Shown here in pieces: positions 1 to 7,494 of a stretch of 13,291 nt of DNA. Numbering within the stretch: the stretch's first letter is position 1; the number at the start of each line of letters is the position of its first letter. The position numbers were made by a program, and so were the translations under genes. The notes beneath the pieces were generated by a model. It made no database searches. It was not told where the DNA came from and saw only the letters and a program-made list of their open reading frames with translations. The DNA is from HGM13006 sp900757695 (GTDB lineage Bacteria; Bacillota; Clostridia; Oscillospirales; Oscillospiraceae). The stretch is from contig CAUHNW010000038.1 in assembly GCA_959607825.1 (NCBI GenBank), forward strand, positions 1 to 13,291. The letters are read 5' to 3'.

Positions 1-794
1 TCAAGCACGGTAACCGTCTGGGCTTCAAGCTCCGAGGACAAGCGCATTTCATGTACCCCGAAAGAAAGAATCCACAATACTCCGAGGAGGGCATCCGAAA
101 CTTCATTGACGGAAACCTTTGGGAAATCGAAATGGGTCGGAAGCCTGTTATCACCTACCGGGAGCCTTACCGCCCATACAAGAAGCACCCCAAGTATAAG
201 GGTTTCCTGGCACTGTATGTCCACTATCTTTACATCCTGGGCAAGATCCAGAAGCAGCAATATCCACCCCGGATGACCGCCAAGATGCAGAAGGATGTCA
301 TGCGGTTTGAGCAGCTCCGGGAACAGTTCAAGTTCCTGCGGGAAAACGGCATCGAGACACCCGCGCAGATGGAACAGTTTCAAGCATCCTTGGAGGAGAA
401 GCTCAGTGTCCTGACCAAGCAGCGAACTATCCTCAATGTCCAGAAAAAGAAGCAGAAGAAGCTGTTCGATGCCCTGTCGGATGAGCAAGCCCTTGCCCCA
501 GCCAAACGGCTCTATGAGGAGGGCCACGCTGGTGTGGAGGCTGAATATGCACAATATATGGCGGCAGTCGAGGTTCTGGATGCCTGCGGTGTTCCCCGCA
601 CCATGCTGGAGGCCCAAAAGGCGGACTGCTACAAAAAGCTGGCGGACCTCAACCGTGAGATCCGCCAGATCAGGAAACAGATGAAAATGTGCGACGAGAT
701 CCAGAGGGAAACTGGCACCATAGAACGCCAGTTGCAAAGGCTGGAGCCGGAGCGGCAGCGCAACAAGAGCAGACGCCAGGAGTGGGAGATTTAA
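1..794 (+). CDS. Relaxase/mobilisation nuclease, C-terminal part (5' end outside window)
   Basis: The reading frame is open from the first bases (frame beginning at base 3), so the gene starts upstream and only about 263 C-terminal residues are visible. The first visible residues (K-H-G-N-R-L-G-F-K-L-R-G-Q) resemble the end of the catalytic region of relaxases of Tn1549-type conjugative elements, just before their long helical tail. The rest is charged, rich in Lys, Glu and Gln, and probably coiled coil, as in such relaxase tails. Relaxases nick the element at oriT and pilot the strand into the recipient. The histidine-triad catalytic domain is not in the window, so activity cannot be judged. 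Position upstream of an excisionase and an integrase fits the right end of an integrative conjugative element. The assignment rests on recalled family resemblance and context. Confidence 0.78.
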   Translation, partial: KHGNRLGFKLRGQAHFMYPERKNPQYSEEGIRNFIDGNLWEIEMGRKPVITYREPYRPYKKHPKYKGFLALYVHYLYILGKIQKQQYPPRMTAKMQKDVMRFEQLREQFKFLRENGIETPAQMEQFQASLEEKLSVLTKQRTILNVQKKKQKKLFDALSDEQALAPAKRLYEEGHAGVEAEYAQYMAAVEVLDACGVPRTMLEAQKADCYKKLADLNREIRQIRKQMKMCDEIQRETGTIERQLQRLEPERQRNKSRRQEWEI

Positions 795-1018
795 AGCATC
801 TCCCGCACCCTGCGGACAACGGACACGATCCAGGACAGCGCAACCAGCGCCAGCATCCCGTACCAGATGCCGTCTGCCAAGGCCTGATGGGCGCAGTACC
901 AATTGTGAAATATGGTCGGAACCAGGAAAGCATACAGCAATGGTACCGTTAACCGCAACACCCCGGCATACCGAATGAGCAGGAACAGCAGAATCAATCC
1001 CAAGATAACCTTTTCCAT
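791..1018 (-). CDS. Small hydrophobic membrane protein of unknown function
   Basis: This 75-residue protein has hydrophobic stretches at about residues 4-18, 22-37 and 50-66, so two or three membrane segments are likely, ending in a basic tail (V-R-R-V-R). The start is supported by a GGAGGT ribosome binding site about six bases before the ATG, on the leftward strand at about 1025-1030. Its stop overlaps the relaxase stop: the palindrome TTAA at 791-794 supplies TAA on both strands, so the two genes converge with a 4-bp overlap. It lies inside the conjugative-element region and is transcribed against its neighbours. I do not recognise the family. Roles in entry exclusion or as a small toxin are possible but have no direct support here. 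Confidence 0.6.
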   Translation of the reverse strand: MEKVILGLILLFLLIRYAGVLRLTVPLLYAFLVPTIFHNWYCAHQALADGIWYGMLALVALSWIVSVVRRVREML

Positions 1019-1105
1019 TACAACACCTCCAGTTGGTGTTGCATATTAGCATGACCAGCGACGGTTTGCAAGAGGCTGTTCGGGAATTGTTTCATGGATT
1101 CAGCG

Positions 1106-1184
1106 CTGACAAATCCGCTGCCTATCATTCCGCACCCGTCAGCCCCCGTGTGGCCCCGTGTGGGCATTTCACGGCAAGGGCGGC
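1106..1184 (+). repeat. 79-bp element-end repeat, copy 1 (upstream of the excisionase gene)
   Basis: This segment aligns without gaps to 12641-12719, with 20 mismatches in 79 positions by hand count. It contains a tandem GTGTGG-type motif (CCCGTGTGG followed by CCCGTGTGGG) that is the best conserved part. It lies in the non-coding stretch (1019-1257) between the membrane gene and the excisionase gene. Conservation in a second, broken element end suggests a regulatory or recombination role, for example binding of Xis or Int, or a leader for the xis-int transcript. That role is inference. Confidence 0.75.
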
Positions 1185-1209
1185 ACACGCTACCGCAATA
1201 ACATCAGTT

Positions 1210-1231
1210 CCCCACGTCGGGCGGCGTGGGG
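1210..1231 (+). promoter_or_regulatory. GC-rich hairpin just upstream of the excisionase ribosome binding site
   Basis: A perfect 7-bp inverted repeat (CCCCACG, 8-base loop, CGTGGGG) ends about ten bases before the AAGGAAAGGAAG ribosome binding site (1241-1252) of the gene that starts at 1258. No run of T follows, so it is not a typical terminator. It could affect translation, mRNA stability or protein binding in the xis-int leader. Function is inferred from position only. Confidence 0.45.
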
Positions 1232-1257
1232 GCAATCCCCAAGGAAAGGAAGATGCA

Positions 1258-1461
1258 ATGAACCAAATCTATAAATCCTATGACGAACTCCCGCTGATGC
1301 TCTCAGTGCCACAGCTTGCGGTTGCACTGGGCATTTCCCGGGCAGGCGCATACACCCTCGTCAAACGGGCGGATTTTCCGTCCCTGACCATCGGCAGCCG
1401 GATCGTTGTCCCCAAAGACAAGCTCCTGGCTTGGATCGAGAAAAACTGTGTGTCGATTTAG
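1258..1461 (+). CDS. Excisionase-like small DNA-binding protein (Xis family)
   Basis: This 67-residue protein has a MerR/excisionase-type winged helix-turn-helix: LSVPQLAVALGISRAGAYTL (residues 15-34) forms the helix-turn-helix, and SLTIGSRIVVPKDKLLAWIE (42-61) forms the wing and last helix. Such proteins bend DNA at element ends and bias the integrase toward excision. The ATG at 1258 was chosen because AAGGAAAGGAAG stands directly upstream; the open frame continues upstream through non-coding repeat DNA that does not look like protein. The integrase gene follows after 56 bases, the normal xis-int order in Tn916-type elements. Family and role are well supported by motif and context; the direction of recombination it favours is inferred. 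Confidence 0.82.
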   Translation: MNQIYKSYDELPLMLSVPQLAVALGISRAGAYTLVKRADFPSLTIGSRIVVPKDKLLAWIEKNCVSI

Positions 1462-1517
1462 CTGGATATTTCCAAAAAGGTGTGGTATATGTTGTGGCTG
1501 CGAAGGGAGTGATTTGA

Positions 1518-2666
1518 ATGGCGAAGAAACGTGCCAACGGTGAGGGAAACATCCGAAAAAGGAAGGATGGCCGTTGGGAGGGACGGTACACGGTGGGCCG
1601 GGACCCCAAAACTGGGAAACAGATTTTCAAGAACGTCCTCGGCAAGACCCAGGCAGAGGTCAAGGCCAAGCTGGAAAAGGCCATCGAGGAGAGCAGGGGA
1701 CTGGATATTGTGAAAGCCCAGAGCTACACCGTGGGCCAATGGCTGGATGTGTGGTTCGAGTATTATGCAAAGGTCAAAGTCCGGCCCTCCTCCCACAAGA
1801 CCTACCAGGGCTACATTAAAAACCATATCAAACCGCATATCGGCAACATCCCGCTGACAAAGCTGACCACGCTGGATTTACAGGTCATGTATCAGGAACT
1901 GCTGACCAAGGGCCGGGTGGACCGCATTGAATCCAAGCACCAGCCCAAGGGGCTAAGTGCGAAAACGGTGCGGAATCTGAATCAGATCATCTCCTCGGCC
2001 ATGAAACTAGCCATCCAGCAGAAGCTTATTTCCAGCAATCCTGCCGATGGCTGTGCCCTGCCGAGAATCGAACACAAGGAAATGAAGACCCTTCCGGCGG
2101 ATCATCTGGCAGCATTCCTGAACGAAGCCAAGCGCACCGGAACCTTCGAGCTGTACTACATCGACTTGGCCACCGGCCTCCGGCGAGGGGAGTTGCTGGG
2201 CCTCAAATGGCAGGACATTGACCTGGACAGCGGCGTCATTCACGTCCGACGCCAAGTGGGCCGTATTGACGGCAAGGTACAGGAGGCACCCCTGAAAACG
2301 AAAAATGCCTACCGCAACATCTCCATCGGAGCCGATGCGGTAAGCATTCTGCGGGAAAAGAAAAAGCAGGACGGCGGGCGCAGCGAGTATGTATTCCCTT
2401 CGCCTACGGGAGGCCCCATGTCGCCGGACAGCGTTTTGAAGATGCTCCACCGGGTGCTGGAACGGGCAGGGCTGCCGGAGCTGAGATTTCATGATCTTCG
2501 GCATACCTTCGCCACCTTGGCCCTCCAGAACGGCGTGGACATCAAGACCGTCTCCGGCATGCTGGGACACTTCTCGGCAGGCTTCACGCTGGACACCTAT
2601 GCCCATGTGACCACGGCGGCACAGCGGCAGGCGGCGGATACTATGGGAGATGTGCTGGCTATTTGA
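1518..2666 (+). CDS. Tyrosine integrase of a Tn916/Tn1549-type conjugative element, complete
   Basis: This 382-residue protein has the usual three parts. An N-terminal arm-binding domain (about residues 8-57) contains the Gly-rich start and the R-K-D-G-R-W-E-G-R-Y pattern. A SAM-like core-binding domain spans about 70-175. The catalytic domain spans about 190-375. The catalytic set is visible: Arg222 (TGLRRGELLGL), Lys260 or Lys262 in the beta-hairpin, His325-x-x-Arg328 (HDLRHTFA), His351 (MLGHFS) and the nucleophile Tyr361 (LDTYAHV). It would cut and rejoin element ends during integration and excision. The start has GAAGGGAG about eight bases upstream. The last 263 bases are repeated at 12719-12981. 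No terminator hairpin is seen after the stop, although one follows the second copy. Length and motifs indicate an intact enzyme. Confidence 0.95.
   Translation: MAKKRANGEGNIRKRKDGRWEGRYTVGRDPKTGKQIFKNVLGKTQAEVKAKLEKAIEESRGLDIVKAQSYTVGQWLDVWFEYYAKVKVRPSSHKTYQGYIKNHIKPHIGNIPLTKLTTLDLQVMYQELLTKGRVDRIESKHQPKGLSAKTVRNLNQIISSAMKLAIQQKLISSNPADGCALPRIEHKEMKTLPADHLAAFLNEAKRTGTFELYYIDLATGLRRGELLGLKWQDIDLDSGVIHVRRQVGRIDGKVQEAPLKTKNAYRNISIGADAVSILREKKKQDGGRSEYVFPSPTGGPMSPDSVLKMLHRVLERAGLPELRFHDLRHTFATLALQNGVDIKTVSGMLGHFSAGFTLDTYAHVTTAAQRQAADTMGDVLAI
2404..2666 (+). repeat. Integrase 3'-end repeat, copy 1 (within the intact integrase gene)
   Basis: These 263 bases match 12719-12981 in the same orientation without gaps (offset 10,315), with 22 mismatches by hand count. 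The two copies flank about 10 kb that holds the reductase operon, its regulator and the solute-binding protein gene. Homologous recombination between them would delete everything in between and leave one complete integrase gene. Confidence 0.93.
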
Positions 2667-2718
2667 TAGGAAACAAATGCCGCAGGGAGATGACCTCCTG
2701 AGATATAACCGAGATGTA
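2667..2718. other. Junction between element end and cargo operon
   Basis: Only 52 bases separate the integrase stop (TGA, 2664-2666) from the stop of the convergent OYE-type gene (2719-2721). No stem-loop with a T run is visible for either gene, so transcripts from both sides may run into the opposite gene. Elements of this type usually end shortly after int, so the element boundary (attachment site) probably lies here. I could not identify a core repeat by eye. Confidence 0.4.
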
Positions 2719-4647
2719 CTAAATGCTGCCTGCGATCTGGTAGCCCGTCCGGATGGCGGTCTGGAGGTTGCCCATGGTGCCGCAGTCGCCGATGGCAAAG
2801 AACTGTTTGCCGCAGCCTGCATACTGCATGGCGGTTCCGACATTGGCCTTCATGCCGGCGGCCAGCAGGACGGTGCCTGCCTCTACGGTGTGCAGCTCTC
2901 CAGCTTCGTCCCGGTAGGTCACTCCCTGAGCGGTCACCTCGGTGCAGGTGGCCTTCAGGATAATCTTCAGGGCATCTGCGTACTCCTCCACGGCGTCGAT
3001 GAACATGTTGTAGTAGTGGACCCGCTTGGCTTCCACGGCCACCACGTCCTTCATCTCGATGACGGTGACCTGCTTGCCCATTTGGGCCAGGTGCAGGCCT
3101 GTCTCCACGCCGATCTCGCCACCGCCGATGATGACGACTTTGTCGGAGACGAACTCCTCGTGGCCGAAGGCCCGGGTGGCAGGGATGGCGTTCTCGATGC
3201 CGGGGATGGGCGGAACTACGGGCACGGAGCCCACAGCAGCCATGACCACGTCGTAGCCCTGCTGCTCCAGCCACTGGGGCTCGGGGGCGCAGTCCAGGTG
3301 GACGGTGATGCCGGGATGCCCGTTGACCTTCCGCTCGAAGTATTTCAGCAGGTTCAGCATGGGCCACTTGAAAGAGGCATACCGGCTGTGGTCGATCATG
3401 CCGCCCAAGTGGTCGTTTTTCTCGTAGAGGTCCACGGTGTGGCCCCGGTCCGCAGCGGTGATGGCCGCCTTCATGCCGGCAGGACCGCCACCGATAATCG
3501 CCACGCGCTTGGGCGCTCCGGCGGGCATGATGAGCCGGTCCACCCACTTCTCAGAGCCAAACCGGGGATTCACCACGCAGACCGTCAGATGGTGGTTGCC
3601 CGTATGGCACTTGTTGCAGCGCAGGCAGGGAACGATCTCCTCGGGCTTGCCCTGGTAGAGCAGCTGGCCGTAGTTGGGGTTGGACACGTAGGCCCGGGCC
3701 ATGGAGAGCAGGTCCGCCTTGCCGGAGGCGATGGCTTCCTCGCAGTCCGCCGGGTCAAAGAACCCTGCGGAGGCGGCAATGGCCTGCTTGACGCCGGCTT
3801 TCTTCACATATTCCGCCATGTACAGGAAAGGTGTCCGACTCCCCGCAAAGCCCGTGGGGTGCTGGTTGTCCAGCTCCATGGAGCGGATGGTCAGAATGTC
3901 GATGAGGCCCTCGGCGGCCTTGGCGAAGGCAACGGTGTCGTCCAGGGTCCAGCCCTCAGGCTCGATGTCGTGACCGGAGATGGAGGCCTCTATCAGGAAG
4001 TTTTTCCCACAAAGTTCCTTGATCCGCTTGCACAGCAGCAGCGGGAAGCGGATCCGGTTCTCAAAGCTGCCGCCAAATTCGTCGGTGCGGCGGTTTGTAA
4101 TGGGAGAAAGCATTCTGCCCAGCAGCACCATCCGGTAGGACATGTGGATGTAAGTGCCGTCAAAGCCGCAGTCTGCCATGTTTTTGGCCAACTGGGCATA
4201 CTTTTCAATCAACTCGTAGAGGGTCTGGGTGGGAATTTCCGTCTTGTCGGAGGTGAGGGTGGCTTTGGAGCCGGGCATCATACGGATCTGGGGTACATTG
4301 GCGGAGACATCCATGCCCGGGGGCGAGAACATCATGATGACGCCGTGGGCCCGGGCACCGTAGAAGTGGACCGCGTCGGCCATCTGGGACATATAGTTCT
4401 GGGCGTCAGGGCTGGACGCGTCCCAGCCATTGCCCCCTGGCCGGGTGCCGAAGGAGTTGCCGTCGCAAGTAACAATGGCAGCGCCGCCCCTGGCCCGCTG
4501 GGCGTAGTGGGCGATGAGGCTGTCCGAGGGCCAGTTCTCCCCGGCCTGGGCCAGATGGGGCTCCGAGGGCGGGCAGATCATGCGGTTTTTCAGGATGGTG
4601 TTCCCCACCTGGAGCGGGGACAGCAGATTCGGGTAATAGGGATTCAT
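2719..4647 (-). CDS. OYE/2,4-dienoyl-CoA reductase-type NAD(P)H:flavin oxidoreductase (FMN, 4Fe-4S, FAD)
   Basis: This 642-residue enzyme has the layout of FadH, BaiCD/BaiH and clostridial enoate reductases. Residues 1-360 form an FMN-binding TIM barrel with the family signature SPITNRRTDEFGGSFENR (181-198). A compact 4Fe-4S site uses Cys341, Cys344, Cys347 and Cys357. A FAD-binding dinucleotide fold has GGGPAG at 386-391, and an NAD(P)H-binding fold has GGGEIG at 508-513. The C-terminal FAD motif AIGDCG is near 618. Such enzymes reduce activated C=C bonds by hydride transfer, fed by a single electron at a time through the cluster. The active-site stretch reads H168-M-S-Y171-R172. There is no signal peptide, so it is cytoplasmic. 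The start has GGAGGT seven bases upstream, and it is the last gene of the four-gene operon, 25 bases after the beta-helix gene. Family is secure; substrate is unknown. A bile-acid, steroid, bilin or phenolic substrate cannot be chosen from sequence. Confidence 0.9.
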   Translation of the reverse strand: MNPYYPNLLSPLQVGNTILKNRMICPPSEPHLAQAGENWPSDSLIAHYAQRARGGAAIVTCDGNSFGTRPGGNGWDASSPDAQNYMSQMADAVHFYGARAHGVIMMFSPPGMDVSANVPQIRMMPGSKATLTSDKTEIPTQTLYELIEKYAQLAKNMADCGFDGTYIHMSYRMVLLGRMLSPITNRRTDEFGGSFENRIRFPLLLCKRIKELCGKNFLIEASISGHDIEPEGWTLDDTVAFAKAAEGLIDILTIRSMELDNQHPTGFAGSRTPFLYMAEYVKKAGVKQAIAASAGFFDPADCEEAIASGKADLLSMARAYVSNPNYGQLLYQGKPEEIVPCLRCNKCHTGNHHLTVCVVNPRFGSEKWVDRLIMPAGAPKRVAIIGGGPAGMKAAITAADRGHTVDLYEKNDHLGGMIDHSRYASFKWPMLNLLKYFERKVNGHPGITVHLDCAPEPQWLEQQGYDVVMAAVGSVPVVPPIPGIENAIPATRAFGHEEFVSDKVVIIGGGEIGVETGLHLAQMGKQVTVIEMKDVVAVEAKRVHYYNMFIDAVEEYADALKIILKATCTEVTAQGVTYRDEAGELHTVEAGTVLLAAGMKANVGTAMQYAGCGKQFFAIGDCGTMGNLQTAIRTGYQIAGSI

Positions 4648-4672
4648 GCAAATACCTCCAGTCAGAATGGGA

Positions 4673-7171
4673 TCAGCGCCTGCCGGGCTCCACGAGAATG
4701 GTTCCGGTGTAGGTTACGCCGGGTGCGGGCTGGACGGCCTCACCGTTCACGAACACCTGGCCCTTCAGGGTGGAGGACTCGTCCAGGGTGAGGGAGGTCA
4801 GGTAGCAGGTTCGGGTCACGTTCCAGAGGGAACCCTTTTCCAGCTTGACAATGACGCCTGCCTGATAGGGCATCTTGGGAATGCACTCCAGGAAGGCAAT
4901 ATTGTACCACTTGCAGAGGGGCACGGGGGACAGCCAGCGGTTCCCCTCCAGCCGGTCAATGTGATGACCCTCGGCGGTGGAAATGGCGCCGCTGTAGCGA
5001 ACGTTCTCCAGCCGCAGCTCCAGATTTCTCGCTGCATCCTTGGCGCTCATGGCAAAGGGATTAAAGGGGGCATCGGCGGGCTTTGGCGCATAATCCGCAG
5101 GGGTAATGTGTGCCCGGTAGCCGCTGGCGTTGAAGCAGTCGCCGTTTATGGCCATGTTGGAGAAGTGGACAAACACGTCCCGGTTGGGGGTGGCTTGGGT
5201 CAGGTCCAGCAGGCCCTCGGAGATTAGGTCCTTCGCCTCCCGCAGCTCTTCGGCGGTGGGAGAAGCGGGGTCCTCGATGCCGTTGTGGAGGTCGTCGTCG
5301 TCCATCATGCAGAGGATCATGCCGGACTCGGAGATCAGGGTGGAATCGTCCACGTCGATGTGGAAAGAGCCGTTGCTCTTCACGGAGAAGCAGGTGACGC
5401 CGCAGTGGAACACCGTGCCGTCCTTTATGGTCACACCGCCGCCGTTGCCGCGCTGGAGCATGACGCCCACCTTGTCGGTGTAGACCACGGTGTTCTGGGG
5501 CTTGATCTCCAGCCCATCCGTGCCGAACACGCCCTCCAGGTTTTCCGGCGTGGAGGCGCAGTAGATGACCTTGGCCGCTGCGTTTACGCAGGTATTGGCA
5601 TAGTCAGCAGTGACCACGGTACTTCCGGCAAATTTCACGGTGGTGTTGCCGATGGAATAGGTACCGTAGCCGCCGGGGTGGGTGGAGGATGAGGTGGGCT
5701 TGCCCCCCAGATCCCGGGTGATCTCTCCGTAAATCTCATGGAAGGGCAGTTTTGCAAGGCTCTTTCGAGCGGCGGATTCAGAGGAGGTGTCTACCTTTTC
5801 ATTTAAGCCGCCGGTAATGGCGATCAGGGAGTTGATGGCGGTGGATTTACAGCCTTTGTTGTTGTCCGTGGAGAGCACACCCCACTTCTCGGACATGATT
5901 TGGGAGTTGAAGTAGTTGGCCTCGGCCTTGTCCAGCAGGTTGGTGCTGCGGCAGTTGCCCTCGAAGCCGCCCATCCAGGGCGCATTGCGCATCTTCTTGC
6001 CGCCGAAGCCGCCCGCCCAGCCGTCCTCAAAGACGCCCTCGTGGGCGGAGAAGCGGCTGTTCTTTACCAGGACCTTGGCGCTGCCGCCTGCCACAAAGGT
6101 AGATCGAACGGTGCCGTAGTTGCAGATGTCGGCGTTTTCAATGATGGTCTCCGTATCGTCGCCGCAGACTAGAATGCCTGCACCCATGCCCTGGAAATCG
6201 TCCATGCCGTTGCCGTTAAAACGGATCGTCAGGTCCTTCAGGTGGTATTTCCCGCCGGTGCCGCCAGCTATAATGCCGTTAAAGTTATTGGCTCCGAAGG
6301 CATCGCTGGGAGCGTCGTCGGAGCGGATGGTCACAGTCCCGTCCGCACCCACCTGATAGGCTGCGTCCACGCTACGCTGGGGCACCTTCTTCCCATTCTC
6401 CAGGAACAGGGCAGCCCGGTAGGGTTCCTCAAAATAGTTCCACCAGGCAGGCTCCGGAGGCAGGTCAGAGGGTTCATCGGGCATGGCTCCGGGCTTTGCA
6501 GGCTCAGTGGTATAGCGGTACAGCTCATAGCGATCTGTCAGGGTCAGCCGGATATCCCCCCGGTAGTCGTATCCGCCCGCCAGAGGCATGAAAACGCCAT
6601 CCACAGTCAAGGTGACCAATGTGCCGTCTGGGGACGCCGCAACGGTATTGGAGGGCAGGCACAGTGACCTCAGAGAGGTGCTTTCGGGCACATAGTAAAG
6701 ATAGGGAATCTGGCCGCTGCCATCGGAGGTATGCAGAGCCTCAGCTACCAGAGCCACAGCCAAAGTACGGGTGAGGGGTGCATCCAACGGCTCCTTCGGA
6801 GTAAGCTTTTTGCCGCCCATCATGGCGTTTACTTTGTCCAGAGCATCGCCGTAGGAAATGCCGCTCTGGGATCGGGTAATTTTCTTGACCTCGTCAATAT
6901 CCGTTCCAATAGTCTTTGCCAGCATCCGCTCAAAGGCACTCTCTGCCAGAAGTCCATCTGCGCCAAAAGCAAAAACATCTGTTTCCCCTTCCACGGGAAC
7001 GCCCCGGAAAATGTCCAGATACACCAGCAGCGCAGCGGCATCTTTATCAGGTATCTGTTCATAGTCCGGATATTCGGCTGCCTTCCGGACGCCCTTCCGG
7101 GTGTCCTGTCCGCCATCGTGCCGTTTATAAAGGGCATCAATGGCATCGTCAAACTGAAGAATCATTTTCAT
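4673..7171 (-). CDS. Large right-handed beta-helix protein without signal peptide, function unknown
   Basis: This 832-residue protein starts M-K-M-I-L-Q-F-D-D-A, with no signal peptide or lipobox. Residues 1-150 look mostly helical; about 40-90 (D-x-F-x-F-G-x-D-G-x-L, then a helix with A-F-E-R-M-L) weakly recall an S-layer-homology repeat. A Pro-rich stretch lies near 224-242. From about 275 to 620 and again toward the end, the sequence has short beta strands separated by Gly/Asn turns (GGTGGKYHLKDLTIRFNGNG; GNGGGVTIKDGTVFHCG), typical of a pectate-lyase-like parallel beta-helix. An acidic Asp cluster (DDDD) lies near 624-627. AAAGGAGG stands eight bases before the chosen ATG. It sits between the ferredoxin and OYE-type genes (gaps 15 and 25 bases), so it is co-transcribed with redox enzymes. 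Beta-helix proteins usually bind or cleave polysaccharides outside the cell, which fits poorly here. Function is open. Confidence 0.75.
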   Translation of the reverse strand: MKMILQFDDAIDALYKRHDGGQDTRKGVRKAAEYPDYEQIPDKDAAALLVYLDIFRGVPVEGETDVFAFGADGLLAESAFERMLAKTIGTDIDEVKKITRSQSGISYGDALDKVNAMMGGKKLTPKEPLDAPLTRTLAVALVAEALHTSDGSGQIPYLYYVPESTSLRSLCLPSNTVAASPDGTLVTLTVDGVFMPLAGGYDYRGDIRLTLTDRYELYRYTTEPAKPGAMPDEPSDLPPEPAWWNYFEEPYRAALFLENGKKVPQRSVDAAYQVGADGTVTIRSDDAPSDAFGANNFNGIIAGGTGGKYHLKDLTIRFNGNGMDDFQGMGAGILVCGDDTETIIENADICNYGTVRSTFVAGGSAKVLVKNSRFSAHEGVFEDGWAGGFGGKKMRNAPWMGGFEGNCRSTNLLDKAEANYFNSQIMSEKWGVLSTDNNKGCKSTAINSLIAITGGLNEKVDTSSESAARKSLAKLPFHEIYGEITRDLGGKPTSSSTHPGGYGTYSIGNTTVKFAGSTVVTADYANTCVNAAAKVIYCASTPENLEGVFGTDGLEIKPQNTVVYTDKVGVMLQRGNGGGVTIKDGTVFHCGVTCFSVKSNGSFHIDVDDSTLISESGMILCMMDDDDLHNGIEDPASPTAEELREAKDLISEGLLDLTQATPNRDVFVHFSNMAINGDCFNASGYRAHITPADYAPKPADAPFNPFAMSAKDAARNLELRLENVRYSGAISTAEGHHIDRLEGNRWLSPVPLCKWYNIAFLECIPKMPYQAGVIVKLEKGSLWNVTRTCYLTSLTLDESSTLKGQVFVNGEAVQPAPGVTYTGTILVEPGRR

Positions 7172-7186
7172 ATGGGTTTCCTCCTT

Positions 7187-7474
7187 TTATTTGGCGCTCA
7201 GATCATCACATGCGGGAGCCAGAATGTCACGGCGAATGCCGGTTTCGGCTGGCGCCCGATAGGACACAAGGGTATGGGCATAGGCATTGTGACTCAGCCC
7301 CAGCGACTTTCCCGGACAGTAGATATAGCACTGGCCGCAGGTAATGCAATCCTCGGGATAGGCAATGACAGATTTCTTATGTTCCTCATTGAAACGAAAT
7401 ACATCGAAAGGACAAATCTGAATGCAAAGGCGGCAGCCGATGCAGGCATCCAAATCAAAACGAATCACACTCAT
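7187..7474 (-). CDS. Two-[4Fe-4S] ferredoxin, probable electron-transfer partner of the flavoprotein
   Basis: This 95-residue ferredoxin has two complete cluster motifs: Cys11-x2-Cys14-x2-Cys17-x3-Cys21-Pro and Cys43-x2-Cys46-x2-Cys49-x3-Cys53-Pro. About 40 residues follow the second motif with no cysteine except Cys89. That tail loosely recalls AprB, whose tail wraps around its flavoprotein partner (inference). The ATG at 7474 is preferred because AAAGGAG lies about seven bases upstream; a TTG eight codons earlier would include that binding site in the gene. The flavoprotein stop is 20 bases upstream and the beta-helix gene starts 15 bases downstream, so this is an operon member. It should carry electrons between a cellular donor and the FAD of the flavoprotein. 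No membrane segments are present. Confidence 0.92.
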   Translation of the reverse strand: MSVIRFDLDACIGCRLCIQICPFDVFRFNEEHKKSVIAYPEDCITCGQCYIYCPGKSLGLSHNAYAHTLVSYRAPAETGIRRDILAPACDDLSAK

Positions 7475-7494
7475 TATAGACTCCTTTCCCCTGC

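Noticed and set aside
1033..1257. N-terminal extension of the excisionase frame up to 1033
   Set aside because: The extension translates non-coding repeat and hairpin DNA; a strong ribosome binding site stands before the ATG at 1258, giving the usual 67-residue size.
2719..4647. Naming the OYE-type gene as bilirubin reductase (bilR), baiCD or a steroid reductase
   Set aside because: The HGDR motif recalled for BilR is not seen at the corresponding place, and no bai or steroid-pathway genes are adjacent. Family resemblance alone does not fix the substrate.
2650..4791. Long rightward open frame of about 713 codons
   Set aside because: It is antisense to the OYE-type gene; its translation is low-complexity Gly/Val/His-rich, whereas the leftward frame shows complete cofactor motifs and a good ribosome binding site.
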